From NCBI RefSeq assembly GCF_001429625.1, contig NZ_LMSU01000001.1, positions 935,498-999,497 of the forward strand: a stretch of 64,000 nt of DNA. The letters run 5' to 3'. Source of the DNA: Nocardioides sp. Soil805. Lineage in GTDB: Bacteria; Actinomycetota; Actinomycetes; Propionibacteriales; Nocardioidaceae. How positions within the stretch are numbered: position 1 is the stretch's first letter; each line of letters opens with the position of its first letter. Below the pieces are notes generated by a model that ran no database searches, was not told the DNA's origin, and worked only from the letters and a program-made list of their open reading frames with translations. Positions 23,064 through 31,926 of this stretch are shown here, in pieces. The position numbers and the translations under genes were made by a program.

Positions 23064-24598
23064 GTCCGGACGAGGGCCTGCCGCTCGACCCCGACGCCGG
23101 CGGGTGGCAGCGGCTCGACCCGCGCAACCTGCTGCTGGACCCCGTCAAGACGCTCGGCCAGTTCCTGGTGCCGGCGCTGATCGCCTTCGTGGGGCTCAGC
23201 AGCCGCCGCGACGACGGGATGCCGTCGTGGATGCTCCCGCTCCTCGTGCTGGGCGCGGTCGCCTTCGGGGTGCTGCCGTGGCTGACGACCTCCTGGCGGG
23301 TCACCGACACCCAGTTCCAGAAGCGCTCCGGCCTGCTCAGCAGGACGACCTCCACGGCGCCGCTGGACCGCGTCCGCAGCGTCGACCTGGAGTCGTCGCT
23401 CCTGCACCGCGTGCTCGGCCTGGCCAAGGTCCAGATCGGGACGGGCGTCGACGACGACCGGATCACCCTCGACGCGATCTCGCAGGAGCGGGCAGGCGAG
23501 CTCCGCGCCCTGCTGCTGGCCCGTCGACAGGGCGTCGCACCACTGCCGGAGGCCGTCGACGGGGAGTCCGTCGTCGCCGTGCCGCCCCCGGCGCCGGAGA
23601 CGCCGCTGGCCGCCATCGACTGGTCGTGGCTGCGCTTCGCGCCCTTCAGCCTGGCCCGGCTGGTGCTGCTCGCCGGCTTCGTGGGCCTGCTCGCGCAGTT
23701 CGCGGACGACCTGCCGTTCCTCGACCAGGAGCACCTCAGCAGCGGCTGGCGCTGGGCGACGTCCTTCGCGATCTGGCTGGTCGTGCTGATCGTGCTCGTC
23801 GTGGGACTGCTGGGGTGGGTCGTGGTCGCGGTGACCGGCTACGTGGTGCAGTGGTGGGACATGCGGCTCACCCGCGGCCAGGGCTCCCTGCACCTGACGG
23901 CCGGGCTGTTCACCACGCGCTCGATCAGCGTCGAGGAGACGCGCGTGCGGGGTGTGGAGATGCGCGAGCCGCTGCTGCTGCGCGCTGTCGGGGGCGGCGA
24001 GCTGTCGACCCTCGCGACCGGCGTCGGCAGCGAGGGCGTCACCCGGATCCTGCCCCCGTGCCCCCGGGAGGTCTGCGTGTCGGTCGGTGACGAGGTGCTC
24101 GCCGAGCCCGGTCGCCTCACCGCCCCCCTGGCCCCCCACGGGCCCGCCGCCCGCCGCCGCAGCCACGTGCGTGAGGCTCGCGGCGCGCTCGTGCTGGCCG
24201 CTCTGGCCGTGCTCCCGGTCGTGCTGGCCGACGTCTCGTGGCTGGGCTGGTGGCTCCCGGCGCTCGTGCTCGTCGCGGGCCTGCCGGTGGGCGCCGCGAT
24301 CGCCGAGGCGTCGTACCGGCACCTGGGGCACTCCCTCGTCGCCGACCCGGGCACTGCCTCCCACCTGGTGGTGGGCCACGCCGAGGCTGCGCGGGTGCGC
24401 ACCGTCCTGGAGGCCGACGGGATCATCGGCTGGGTCGTCACCGAGACGTGGTTCCAGCGTCGGGTCGGGCTGGCCGACCTGGTGGCCACCACCGCCGCCG
24501 GCGCCGAGAAGGTCGTGGTGCGCGACGTGCCGCGGGACCGGGCGATCGGCCTGGCCGACGCCGCCACCCCGGGCGTCCTCAGCGCCTGGACCACCTGA
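23060..24598 (+). CDS. PH-domain membrane protein, YdbT-like
   Basis: 512 aa, with bPH2 modules separated by transmembrane pairs. The first has TTSWRVTDTQFQKRSGL and PLDRVRSVDLESSLLHRVLG, the second WDMRLTRGQGSLHLTAGLFT, the third near SYRHLGHSLVADPG. GTG 23060 overlaps the YdbS-like stop. Probably forms a membrane complex with that protein. Confidence 0.85.
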   Translation: MSPDEGLPLDPDAGGWQRLDPRNLLLDPVKTLGQFLVPALIAFVGLSSRRDDGMPSWMLPLLVLGAVAFGVLPWLTTSWRVTDTQFQKRSGLLSRTTSTAPLDRVRSVDLESSLLHRVLGLAKVQIGTGVDDDRITLDAISQERAGELRALLLARRQGVAPLPEAVDGESVVAVPPPAPETPLAAIDWSWLRFAPFSLARLVLLAGFVGLLAQFADDLPFLDQEHLSSGWRWATSFAIWLVVLIVLVVGLLGWVVVAVTGYVVQWWDMRLTRGQGSLHLTAGLFTTRSISVEETRVRGVEMREPLLLRAVGGGELSTLATGVGSEGVTRILPPCPREVCVSVGDEVLAEPGRLTAPLAPHGPAARRRSHVREARGALVLAALAVLPVVLADVSWLGWWLPALVLVAGLPVGAAIAEASYRHLGHSLVADPGTASHLVVGHAEAARVRTVLEADGIIGWVVTETWFQRRVGLADLVATTAAGAEKVVVRDVPRDRAIGLADAATPGVLSAWTT

Positions 24599-24623
24599 CG
24601 CGGCAGGGCTCCGGACGCACGAA

Positions 24624-24652
24624 CGCCCCTCCTGCTCGGGACAGAAGGGGCG
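24624..24652. terminator. Bidirectional hairpin between convergent genes
   Basis: CGCCCCT (24624-24630) pairs with AGGGGCG (24646-24652). It lies between the YdbT-like stop (24598) and the protease stop (24671), serving both strands. Confidence 0.6.
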
Positions 24653-24670
24653 CTCGCGGATCGAGGAGGA

Positions 24671-25495
24671 TCAGGCTCCGTAGAGCGCCACGATCCCCTG
24701 ACGGTCGGTCGCCGTCATGCTCAGGTTGCTGCTCGTGCCGTTGCACTGCGGGTAGTGCATGATCGACGCCGAGTCGTACGGCGTCAGCGGGCGCCAGTTG
24801 TTGTCCTCGAAGCAGGTGCCGGCCTCGGGACGGGTGTGCTCGTGGCGGAAGCCGAGCGCGTGGCCGAGCTCGTGGGCCAGGATGTTGGACGGGGTCCACG
24901 AGCCCGAGTTCTGCAGCGAGGTGGCGTTGACCAGCACGTTGCGCGAGCGGTCGGCCGTGCTCGGGAAGAACGCCCGGGCGATGTACTGCGTGGTGCTGGT
25001 CGGCTCGACCGAGAAGAGCACGGCGTTGTTGCGGGTCGTGCAGTTGGCGTCGTTGGCCGACAGGTAGGTGAAGTTCACCTTGGAGGAGGCCGCCTCCCAC
25101 TGGCCCGCACCGGCGGCCATCGCGTTGACGACGTTGGCGTACTGGCTGCCGAACTTGGTGCTCACGCAGTAGGTGAGGTTCATCGCCTGGGTGGCGCTCC
25201 ACTTGTCGTCGCGCCCGCTGACCGTGTTGACCACGAGGCCGTTGTCCATGGTCTTCTTGGGGCTGCCGACCATCGACTCGTAGAAGGTCTTCAGGTCACT
25301 GGTCGTGGCGACCGGCTCGTCACCGTTGACGATGTACTGGTTGTCGACGTCCTTGAAGGTCTGGGAGTGGAACTCCGAGAACGTCGGGATCTCGCTGTCG
25401 GTCGCCGCGGTCGCCGGCGCGGCGACCGACGTGAGGGTGGCGGCCAGGACGGCGGCTGACGCGAGGGCGAGCTGCCCGAGACGGCTTCGCTGCAT
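24671..25495 (-). CDS. Secreted zinc metalloprotease, matrixin/astacin-like
   Basis: 274 aa. Signal peptide from ATG 25495 (QRSRLGQLALASAAVLAATL, cut near APATAATD). The metzincin site HELGHALGFRHEH (residues about 205-217) supplies three His ligands and the catalytic Glu, and SIMHYPQ holds the Met-turn. Several cysteines suggest disulfides. AGAGGAG lies ahead of the start on the minus strand. An upstream in-frame ATG (25651) would put the signal peptide internally and is rejected. Confidence 0.88.
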   Translation of the reverse strand: MQRSRLGQLALASAAVLAATLTSVAAPATAATDSEIPTFSEFHSQTFKDVDNQYIVNGDEPVATTSDLKTFYESMVGSPKKTMDNGLVVNTVSGRDDKWSATQAMNLTYCVSTKFGSQYANVVNAMAAGAGQWEAASSKVNFTYLSANDANCTTRNNAVLFSVEPTSTTQYIARAFFPSTADRSRNVLVNATSLQNSGSWTPSNILAHELGHALGFRHEHTRPEAGTCFEDNNWRPLTPYDSASIMHYPQCNGTSSNLSMTATDRQGIVALYGA

Positions 25496-25673
25496 GGGGG
25501 GGAACTCCTCTGAGGGGATGGATGAAGGCACGCTCCCGCCCCGGGGTCCCAGCAGTGGCACCTGTCTCCCGAGAACAGTGCGTGCAAGGAACCTGCCCCA
25601 CCAGGATCGCCCGTGTAAAGGGCTCGCGACGACAAATCTTCTGGCCGGCACGGGGAACCTGTCGGCCCCCTCC

Positions 25674-25679
25674 TAGGGT
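25674..25679 (+). promoter_or_regulatory. -10 box of xthA
   Basis: TAGGGT followed by 6 nt and GTG 25686; leaderless. Confidence 0.6.
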
Positions 25680-25685
25680 GTCGGG

Positions 25686-26465
25686 GTGCGCATCGCCACC
25701 TGGAACGTCAACTCCCTCCGCTCCCGCATCGACCGCGTCGAGGCCTTCCTGCAGCGCCACGAGGTCGACGTCCTGGCCCTCCAGGAGACCAAGGCGCGCG
25801 AGGACCAGCTGCCCCTCATGGGGCTCGAGGCGCTCGGGTACGACGTCGCCGTCGCCGGCACCAACCAGTGGAACGGCGTCGCGCTGATCTCGCGCGTCGG
25901 CCTCGACGACGTACGGGTCGGCTTCGACGCGATGCCCGGGTACGGCGATCCCGTCGCCGCCGAGTCGCGCGCGATCGGCGCCCGGTGCGGCGGTGTGGAC
26001 GTCTGGTCGCTCTACGTCCCCAACGGCCGCAAGCCCGACGACCCGCACTACGTCTACAAGCTCGACTGGCTGGCCCGCCTGCGCGAGGCCGCCGGGTCGT
26101 GGCTCGAGGGCGACACCGCCCTGGTCGGGGACTGGAACATCTGCCCCACCGACGACGACGTCTTCGACCCGGCGCAGTTCCAGAAGTCCACCCACGTCAC
26201 TCCCCCGGAACGGGCCGCCTTCCAGGCGTTCCTCGACGACGGGTACGTCGAGGTGACCCGCGAGCACGCCCCGGGCTACACCTACTGGGACTACTACCGC
26301 CAGCGCTTCGAGCGCGACCGCGGGCTCAAGATCGACTTCGTGGTCGCCTCTCCGTCGCTCGCGGGCCGGGTGCGGGGCGCCTTCATCGACCGCGACGAGC
26401 GCGACCCCGCGCAGGGCACCGGGTCGCCCTCCGACCACGCCCCCGTCGTGGTCGACCTCGACTGA
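25686..26465 (+). CDS. xthA: Exodeoxyribonuclease III
   Basis: 259 aa EEP-fold AP endonuclease/3'-5' exonuclease of base-excision repair. Catalytic landmarks: NVNSLRSR with the Asn, LQETK (metal-binding Glu, residue about 34), YVPNGR, GDWNICP (Asp/Asn), DYYRQRFERDRGLKIDF and SDHAPVVVDL (catalytic His). The length is standard. Leaderless GTG start placed by TAGGGT. Followed by rmuC 48 bp on, a second DNA-maintenance gene. Confidence 0.94.
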   Translation: MRIATWNVNSLRSRIDRVEAFLQRHEVDVLALQETKAREDQLPLMGLEALGYDVAVAGTNQWNGVALISRVGLDDVRVGFDAMPGYGDPVAAESRAIGARCGGVDVWSLYVPNGRKPDDPHYVYKLDWLARLREAAGSWLEGDTALVGDWNICPTDDDVFDPAQFQKSTHVTPPERAAFQAFLDDGYVEVTREHAPGYTYWDYYRQRFERDRGLKIDFVVASPSLAGRVRGAFIDRDERDPAQGTGSPSDHAPVVVDLD

Positions 26466-26513
26466 GGGCTTCGCCTCCGCCGCGATGTCGGTGGCCTGGT
26501 CCATGCTCGCCCC

Positions 26514-27680
26514 ATGGACTTCCTGACCACCTCGGTGACGCTGCTCGTCGGTCTCGTGCTCGGCGGGCTCATCGGTCTGCTCTGGGCCCGGTCCCGGCCC
26601 CGGGACGCCGGCGTCGTGGCCGCGCTGGAGGCGCGCGAGCGGCGCGAGACGACCGACCAGGCGCTCGTGCGCGACGGGTTGATGCGGCTGCACGACCAGC
26701 TGCGCGACCTCGACCAGACCCGCGCCTCCTGGCAGGGACAGCTCAGCCAGCAGGTCACCGACATGCGGCTCACCGCCGAGTCGCTGCGACGCGAGACCGC
26801 CTCGCTGGCCACGGCCCTGCGCAAGCCCCAGGTGCGGGGCCAGTGGGGCGAGATGCACCTGCGGCGGGCCGTCGAGCTGGCCGGGCTGGTCGACCGCTGC
26901 GACTTCACCGAGCAGGTCCAGCTCGCCGACGGCGTGCTGCGCCCCGACCTCGTCGTGCACCTGGCCGGCGGCAAGTCGGTCGTCGTCGACGCCAAGGTGC
27001 CGCTCGACGCCTTCCTCGACGCGACCGGGGCCGAGGACGACGAGGAGCGCGACGCCCACCTGCGCCGCCACGTCGCCCAGCTGCGCCGACACGTCGACCT
27101 CCTCGGCGCCAAGGCCTACTGGCGATCCCTCGGGGAGACCCCGGAGTTCGTGGTGATGTTCGTGCCCGCCGAGGCCTTCCTGGCGGCCGCTCTGGAGACC
27201 CGGGGCGACCTCCTCGAGTACGCCGCGTCCCGCCAGGTCGTGCTCGCCACCCCGACCACGCTGATCGCCCTGCTCCGCACCGTCGCGCACGGCTGGTCCC
27301 ACGAGACCTTGGCCAGTCAGGCGGCGGAGGTGCAGCGGCTCGGCCGCGAGCTGCACGAGCGCCTCGGCACCCTCGGCGGCCACCTCGACAAGGTCGGCCG
27401 GTCCCTCGGGGCCGCCGTCGCGTCCTACAACTCCGCCGTCGGCTCGCTGGAGGGCCGGGTGCTCGTCACCGCCCGGCGCTTCGGCGAGATGGGGGTGACC
27501 AGCGACGACCTGCCCTCACCGCGCCAGGTGGAGCAGGCGCCGCGGTCGCTGTCGGCCCCCGAGCTCGAGGCCCTCGGCGACGTGGCCCGTCCCGGGACCT
27601 CCGAGACGCTCTTCGACGGGACCTTCGGGCAACCCGACCCGCGTCCCGACGACCGCGAGGACCGGCTCCGCGGGGCGTAG
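26514..27680 (+). CDS. rmuC: DNA recombination protein RmuC
   Basis: 388 aa. N-terminal membrane helix (residues 6-25), coiled coil (about 40-105), then the nuclease-like RmuC core with RGQWGEMHLRRAVELAGL, DAKVPLDAFLDA, FVPAEAFLAAAL and ATPTTLIALLRTVA. RmuC limits DNA inversions at short repeats in E. coli. It lies just after xthA, in the same direction. Confidence 0.93.
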   Translation: MDFLTTSVTLLVGLVLGGLIGLLWARSRPRDAGVVAALEARERRETTDQALVRDGLMRLHDQLRDLDQTRASWQGQLSQQVTDMRLTAESLRRETASLATALRKPQVRGQWGEMHLRRAVELAGLVDRCDFTEQVQLADGVLRPDLVVHLAGGKSVVVDAKVPLDAFLDATGAEDDEERDAHLRRHVAQLRRHVDLLGAKAYWRSLGETPEFVVMFVPAEAFLAAALETRGDLLEYAASRQVVLATPTTLIALLRTVAHGWSHETLASQAAEVQRLGRELHERLGTLGGHLDKVGRSLGAAVASYNSAVGSLEGRVLVTARRFGEMGVTSDDLPSPRQVEQAPRSLSAPELEALGDVARPGTSETLFDGTFGQPDPRPDDREDRLRGA

Positions 27681-27726
27681 CCGTGCTGCCCGGGCCGTGC
27701 TGCCCGGGCCGGGTCGGCCGGCGGGG

Positions 27727-28404
27727 TCAGCGCCAGCGGTGCCGGCTGCTCGGGGTCGGGTGGTCGTCCGGCACGTCGCCGACCTTGATCTCCGCGCCGT
27801 ACCTCCACGGGTCGAGCAGCGGCAGGTAGCTTCCGCTCCAGAACGTGCCGGGGTCGAACCACTGGGCCTTGCGGTCGTCGGCGACGAGCCCCATCTCCTG
27901 CATCGTCAGGGCCACGACCTCGGCGCAGAAGGCCGCCTCCGGTCGCACCTGCCGGCCGCGCTTGCGCCGGGCGACGTACGCGTCCCGGCCCCGCAGCCAG
28001 CGGGCGGCGAGCCGGGTCGTGGTGGGGAACGAGACCCCGTCGAGGCGCGCGATCGCGCGCAGCAGCGCGTCCTCCTCGAGGCGACCCACGTCGGGGCTGA
28101 CCTGCCGCATCCACGCCTGCTGGCCGTACTTCTCCTGCCACTGGCCGACGGCCGCCTGCAGGTCGTGGAGCTGCACGCCGCGGTGGTGGCCGCCCGACCA
28201 GACGTCGGGCAGCGACTTGCCGAGCTCGGCGTGCCACATCAGCGGCGGGAGGTCGTCGATGACCACGGCCATGCCGACGTGGTTGACCGGGGAGTTGGTG
28301 AGGGTCTGGATGGCCCGGTCGGCCGCCGTGCGTCCGCGGAAGAGCCACAGGTCCCCGGTCCGGGTCAGGTCGGCCGCCGCGTCCAGGGTGAGGTGCTCGG
28401 GCAT
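27727..28404 (-). CDS. Permuted papain-like amidase (YiiX/YebB-like) protein
   Basis: 225 aa, no signal peptide. GDLWLFRGRTAADRAIQ near residue 15, then NHVGMAVVID with the candidate catalytic His, and FCAEVVALTMQEMG with the candidate Cys further on, the His-then-Cys order typical of circularly permuted NlpC/P60 proteins. Substrate unknown. ATG 28404 is the downstream choice; CAGACT on the minus strand precedes it. Confidence 0.65.
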   Translation of the reverse strand: MPEHLTLDAAADLTRTGDLWLFRGRTAADRAIQTLTNSPVNHVGMAVVIDDLPPLMWHAELGKSLPDVWSGGHHRGVQLHDLQAAVGQWQEKYGQQAWMRQVSPDVGRLEEDALLRAIARLDGVSFPTTTRLAARWLRGRDAYVARRKRGRQVRPEAAFCAEVVALTMQEMGLVADDRKAQWFDPGTFWSGSYLPLLDPWRYGAEIKVGDVPDDHPTPSSRHRWR

Positions 28405-28480
28405 GGCCGACAGTCTGGACCACGCAGGACGCGCCGCCGCAGCAACGACGCGCTGCCCGGCGCGCACTAGCCTTCGCTCC

Positions 28481-28666
28481 ATGGCACACGCGTGGTGGAA
28501 GTGGCTGGGACTGGCCGGGGTCGTGGGCGTCGCCGCGACCGGTGCGGCGATGGCACGCCAGGAGCGGGTCCGTCGCGCCTACACCCCTGACGAGGTCCGC
28601 GACCGGCTGCACGCACGCCACGCGGCCGCCGAGGCCGCGGCATCCGGCGACGGCCCGCCCGCCTGA
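28481..28666 (+). CDS. Small single-pass membrane protein
   Basis: 61 aa. One hydrophobic stretch (WLGLAGVVGVAATGAAMA, residues 8-25), then a positively charged helix, RRAYTPDEVRDRLHARHA. Leaderless start fixed by TAGCCT at 28468-28473, 7 nt ahead. Common as an unnamed gene in relatives; function unknown. Confidence 0.72.
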   Translation: MAHAWWKWLGLAGVVGVAATGAAMARQERVRRAYTPDEVRDRLHARHAAAEAAASGDGPPA

Positions 28667-28730
28667 GCCCCGCGGGCACGCTCCGGCGCGGCTCCGCCGC
28701 GGGACTGCGCGCTCGGCCTACGGTGACCCC

Positions 28731-29159
28731 GTGAGCCAGACGAGGGCCCCGGGGGGCTCGTGGTGGACCGACGGCGTCGAGCCGGGCCGGCAGGCCGTGG
28801 CGCTCGGCGTGGCCGTCGCGCTCACCGTCGTGGTCGTCAACCTGCTGCTGGTCGGCGAGCTGAGCCTGTTCTTCGACCTGTGCTTCGTGGTGCTCTGCCT
28901 CGGGCTGGCCGTGGTCGTCACCCCGCACGACTTCTTCGCCGTCGGGGTGCTGCCGCCCCTCATCATGGTCGCGATCTTCGCCCTGCTCGGCTCGGTCGCG
29001 CCCGCCACCGTCGCCGACGCCGGCGACGGCGTCCCACAGGCGGTGCTCTCCGGGCTCGCCCACCACAGCACCGCCCTGGTCGCGGGCTACGTCCTGTGCC
29101 TCGGCACCCTGGCCCTGCGCCGGCGCACCCTCGCCCGCGACGCCCGGAACGAGGACTGA
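28731..29159 (+). CDS. DUF6542-like membrane protein
   Basis: 142 aa, about four transmembrane segments (LGVAVALTVVVVNLLLVG, LCFVVLCLGLAVVVT, PPLIMVAIFALLG, VAGYVLCLGTLAL). The PPL turn after helix 3 and the VTPHDFFAV loop fit DUF6542, usually found near ispH and ychF. GTG 28731 follows TACGGT (28719-28724) by 6 nt. Confidence 0.65.
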   Translation: MSQTRAPGGSWWTDGVEPGRQAVALGVAVALTVVVVNLLLVGELSLFFDLCFVVLCLGLAVVVTPHDFFAVGVLPPLIMVAIFALLGSVAPATVADAGDGVPQAVLSGLAHHSTALVAGYVLCLGTLALRRRTLARDARNED

Positions 29160-29166
29160 CCGGCCG

Positions 29167-31080
29167 TTGCGCCCCACTGCTCCGACCCGCTCCGTGCCCG
29201 TGCGCCGACCCCTCGTGCCCCGCCCCCTCCTGCGCAGGCCTGCCCTCGCCGGCGTCCTGCTCCTGCTGCCGCTCGCGGCTTGCCAGGGTGGCGAGCCCCC
29301 GGACCCGGTCTTCGACGACCTCGCCTCGGGACTCGCCGGCCGCGACCTCGGCGGCGTACCCCTCGACGACCCCGCCGCGGACGACCAGCTGGCCGAGATC
29401 TGGGCGGCGGTCCCCGAGGACCAGCAGGTCACGGTGGAGGCGGGCGCGGTGACCACCGAGGACGACACCGCCTCCGCGACCCTCGACTGGACCTGGCAGC
29501 TCGACGGCACCGAGTGGAGCTACCAGACGCCGGTCGAGGCGACCCGCGTCGACGACGCCTGGCAGGTCAGCTGGAGCCCCGCCGTCGTCGCTCCCGACCT
29601 CGCGCCGGGCGAGAGCCTGGCCATCGGCACCCTGCCTGCCGAGCGCGGCCCGGTCCTCGGCGCCGGCGACAGCACGATCGTGGGCCCGCGCCCCGTGGTC
29701 CGCCTCGGGCTGGACAAGACCCAGGCCGAGCCCGGCGCGTGGACGAGCTCCGCGCGCGCCATCGCCCGGCAGCTCGACGTCGGCGTGGGCGACTACGTCG
29801 CACGGGTCGAGGCGGCCGGCGAGAAGGCCTTCGTCGAGGCACTGGTGCTGCGCGCCGACGACGCCGCCTCCACGCTCACCCCGGCGTACGCCGACATCCC
29901 CGGCGCGGCCCGCATCGAGGACGAGCTGCCACTGGCACTCACGCGCGAGTTCGCCGCTCCCCTCCTCGGGACGGTCGGCGACGCCACCGCGGAGGTCGTC
30001 GAGGAGTCGGACGGAGCGATCGCGGCCGGGGACGTGGTCGGCCTCTCCGGGCTCCAGGCACGGTACGACGAACAGCTGCGCGGCACGCCCGGCGTGCGGG
30101 TCAGCGCCACCGGCGGGGAGGCGGACCGCACCCTCTTCGAGCAGGCACCGGTCGCGGGTCAGCCCCTGCGCCTGTCCCTCGACCCAGCCCTGCAGCAGAA
30201 GGCCGAGCAGGCCCTCGCCGGCACCGGGCCCGTCAGCGCCCTGGTCGCGATCCGCCCCTCCACCGGCGACGTCCTCGCCGCCGCCAACGGACCCGGCAAC
30301 GACGGGCTCAACGCCGCGACGTTCGGCCAGTACGCCCCCGGCTCCACCTTCAAGGTGGTGTCCTCGCTCGCCCTGTTGCGGGCCGGGCTCACCCCCGACA
30401 CCCCGGTCGCGTGCGACGCGACCACCGTGGTCGACGGCAAGTCCTTCAAGAACTACGACGACTACCCTGCGTCCGGCGTCGGCCGGATCACGCTGCGCCA
30501 GGCCGTCGCCAACTCGTGCAACACCGCCTTCATCTCCCAGCGCGACCGGCTCGACGACACCGCGCTCACCGAGGCGGCCGGCTCACTCGGCCTGGGCATC
30601 GACCGCGACCTCGGCTTCCCGGCGTACTTCGGCCAGGTCCCGACCCCGCAGGGCGAGACCGAGAAGGCCGCGGACCTCATCGGCCAGGGCACCGTCCTGG
30701 CCTCCCCGATGGCGATGGCCGCGGTCGCCGCGTCGGTCAGCGCCGGGACCACGGTCACTCCCCGACTCGTGCTCGACCACGACGTCCCCCCGCCGGCCTC
30801 CGAACCGGCACCCCTGACGGCCCGGGAGGCGCAGCTGCTCCGGGGTCTCATGCGGGCCGTCGTCACCGAGGGCTCGGGCCGCTTCCTGGCCGGTCTGCCC
30901 GGGGAGGTCGGCGCCAAGACGGGGACGGCCGAGTACGGGACGCCCGACGCCTCCGGCTCGTTGCCGACGCACACCTGGATGATCGCCACGCAGGGCGACC
31001 TCGCGGTGGCGGTCTTCGTCGAGACCGGCGCGTCCGGGTCGCAGACGGCCGGTCCGCTGCTGGAGCAGTTCCTGCGCTGA
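29167..31080 (+). CDS. Penicillin-binding protein, transpeptidase with MecA-type N-terminal domain (lipoprotein-like)
   Basis: 637 aa class B PBP. A lipobox-like LPLAACQGG (Cys about 39) anchors it; an NTF2-like MecA_N domain (about 45-155), a dimerisation domain, and the transpeptidase domain follow with GSTFK (SxxK, Ser about 395), SCN (SxN) and KTGT. It cross-links peptidoglycan at the membrane. The annotated start is TTG 29167; GTG 29194 is a good alternative for the signal sequence. A palindrome array lies after the stop. Confidence 0.88.
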   Translation: MRPTAPTRSVPVRRPLVPRPLLRRPALAGVLLLLPLAACQGGEPPDPVFDDLASGLAGRDLGGVPLDDPAADDQLAEIWAAVPEDQQVTVEAGAVTTEDDTASATLDWTWQLDGTEWSYQTPVEATRVDDAWQVSWSPAVVAPDLAPGESLAIGTLPAERGPVLGAGDSTIVGPRPVVRLGLDKTQAEPGAWTSSARAIARQLDVGVGDYVARVEAAGEKAFVEALVLRADDAASTLTPAYADIPGAARIEDELPLALTREFAAPLLGTVGDATAEVVEESDGAIAAGDVVGLSGLQARYDEQLRGTPGVRVSATGGEADRTLFEQAPVAGQPLRLSLDPALQQKAEQALAGTGPVSALVAIRPSTGDVLAAANGPGNDGLNAATFGQYAPGSTFKVVSSLALLRAGLTPDTPVACDATTVVDGKSFKNYDDYPASGVGRITLRQAVANSCNTAFISQRDRLDDTALTEAAGSLGLGIDRDLGFPAYFGQVPTPQGETEKAADLIGQGTVLASPMAMAAVAASVSAGTTVTPRLVLDHDVPPPASEPAPLTAREAQLLRGLMRAVVTEGSGRFLAGLPGEVGAKTGTAEYGTPDASGSLPTHTWMIATQGDLAVAVFVETGASGSQTAGPLLEQFLR

Positions 31081-31087
31081 CACGGTC

Positions 31088-31278
31088 GTGCGCACGTGCG
31101 CACGAATGGGGCGAGGTCCTCAGCCGGGGTCGCGCACCCGCGCAACGACCGGCGGTGCTCCGGCCTCCATCACTGCGCACCTGCGCGACCGACGATCAAG
31201 GACCGCAGCCATCCCTGCGCACCCGCGCAACCAACGGGCCGGGACGACCCGCCCCCGCTGCGCACGTGCGCACGATGC
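31088..31278. repeat. Five phased palindromic repeats with 42-43 bp period between convergent genes
   Basis: Copies of TGCGCACSYGCGCRA begin with GCGCAC at 31090, 31132, 31175, 31217 and 31260. The outer two are the perfect palindrome TGCGCACGTGCGCA; the inner three are imperfect. Spacing is 42, 43, 42, 43 bp, four DNA turns, while the ~26-bp spacers are unrelated to each other. The array fills the gap between the PBP and YciO-like stop codons. Confidence 0.85.
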
Positions 31279-31283
31279 CGGGC

Positions 31284-31907
31284 TCAGACCTCGAACCGCG
31301 AGGCGTCGCCCGCGCCGTACCGCACGACCTCGGGGGCGCCGCCCGACCAGTCGATGACCGTGGTGGGCTGCGCGGAGGTCTCCCCCGCCTCGATCACGAT
31401 GTCGACGGCGTGGTCGAGGTCCTCCTTGATCTCCCAGCCCATCGTGCGGGCCTCCTCCTCGCCGGGCAGGATCAGCGTGCTGGTCAGGATCGGCTCGCCG
31501 AGCTCCTCGAGGATCGCGCAGACCAGCACGTGCTCGGGGATCCGCACCCCGACGGTGCGCTTCTTGGGGTGCATCAGCCGCTTCGGCACCTCCCCCGTGG
31601 CGGGCAGGATGAAGGTGTAGGGCCCCGGCGTGGCCGCCTTGATCGCCCGGAAGGCCGCGTTGTCGACGTGCACGAACTGCCCGAGCTGGGCGAAGTCCTT
31701 GCACATCAACGTGAAGTGGTGCCGCTCGTCGAGGTCGCGGATGCGCAGGATCCGGTCGCGACCCTCGCGGTTGCCGAGCCGGGCGCCGAGCGCGTAGCCC
31801 GAGTCGGTCGGGTAGGCGATCAGCTGGTCGTCCCGCAACGCCTCGACGACCTGCGTCACCAGCCGCGGCTGCGGGTTGTCGGGGTGGATGTCGAGGTAGC
31901 GGGCCAT
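31284..31907 (-). CDS. YciO/Sua5 family protein (L-threonylcarbamoyladenylate synthase-like)
   Basis: 207 aa single YrdC-type domain, no Sua5 C-terminal domain. QLIAYPTDSGYALGARLGN (residues about 29-47) is the nucleotide entry, KRLMHPKKRTVGVRIPEH the basic rim, and STLILPGEEEARTM the YciO-type variant. Proteins of the Sua5/YrdC family make the t6A tRNA precursor; YciO homologues are weaker in this and may have another job. ATG 31907 is downstream of the longest possible start. Confidence 0.85.
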   Translation of the reverse strand: MARYLDIHPDNPQPRLVTQVVEALRDDQLIAYPTDSGYALGARLGNREGRDRILRIRDLDERHHFTLMCKDFAQLGQFVHVDNAAFRAIKAATPGPYTFILPATGEVPKRLMHPKKRTVGVRIPEHVLVCAILEELGEPILTSTLILPGEEEARTMGWEIKEDLDHAVDIVIEAGETSAQPTTVIDWSGGAPEVVRYGAGDASRFEV

Positions 31908-31926
31908 GTCCGCACCAGCCTCCCGG

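Noticed and set aside
31088..31278. CRISPR array
   Set aside because: Units are only about 15 bp, palindromic and degenerate, spacers about 26 bp, and no cas genes are in the window.
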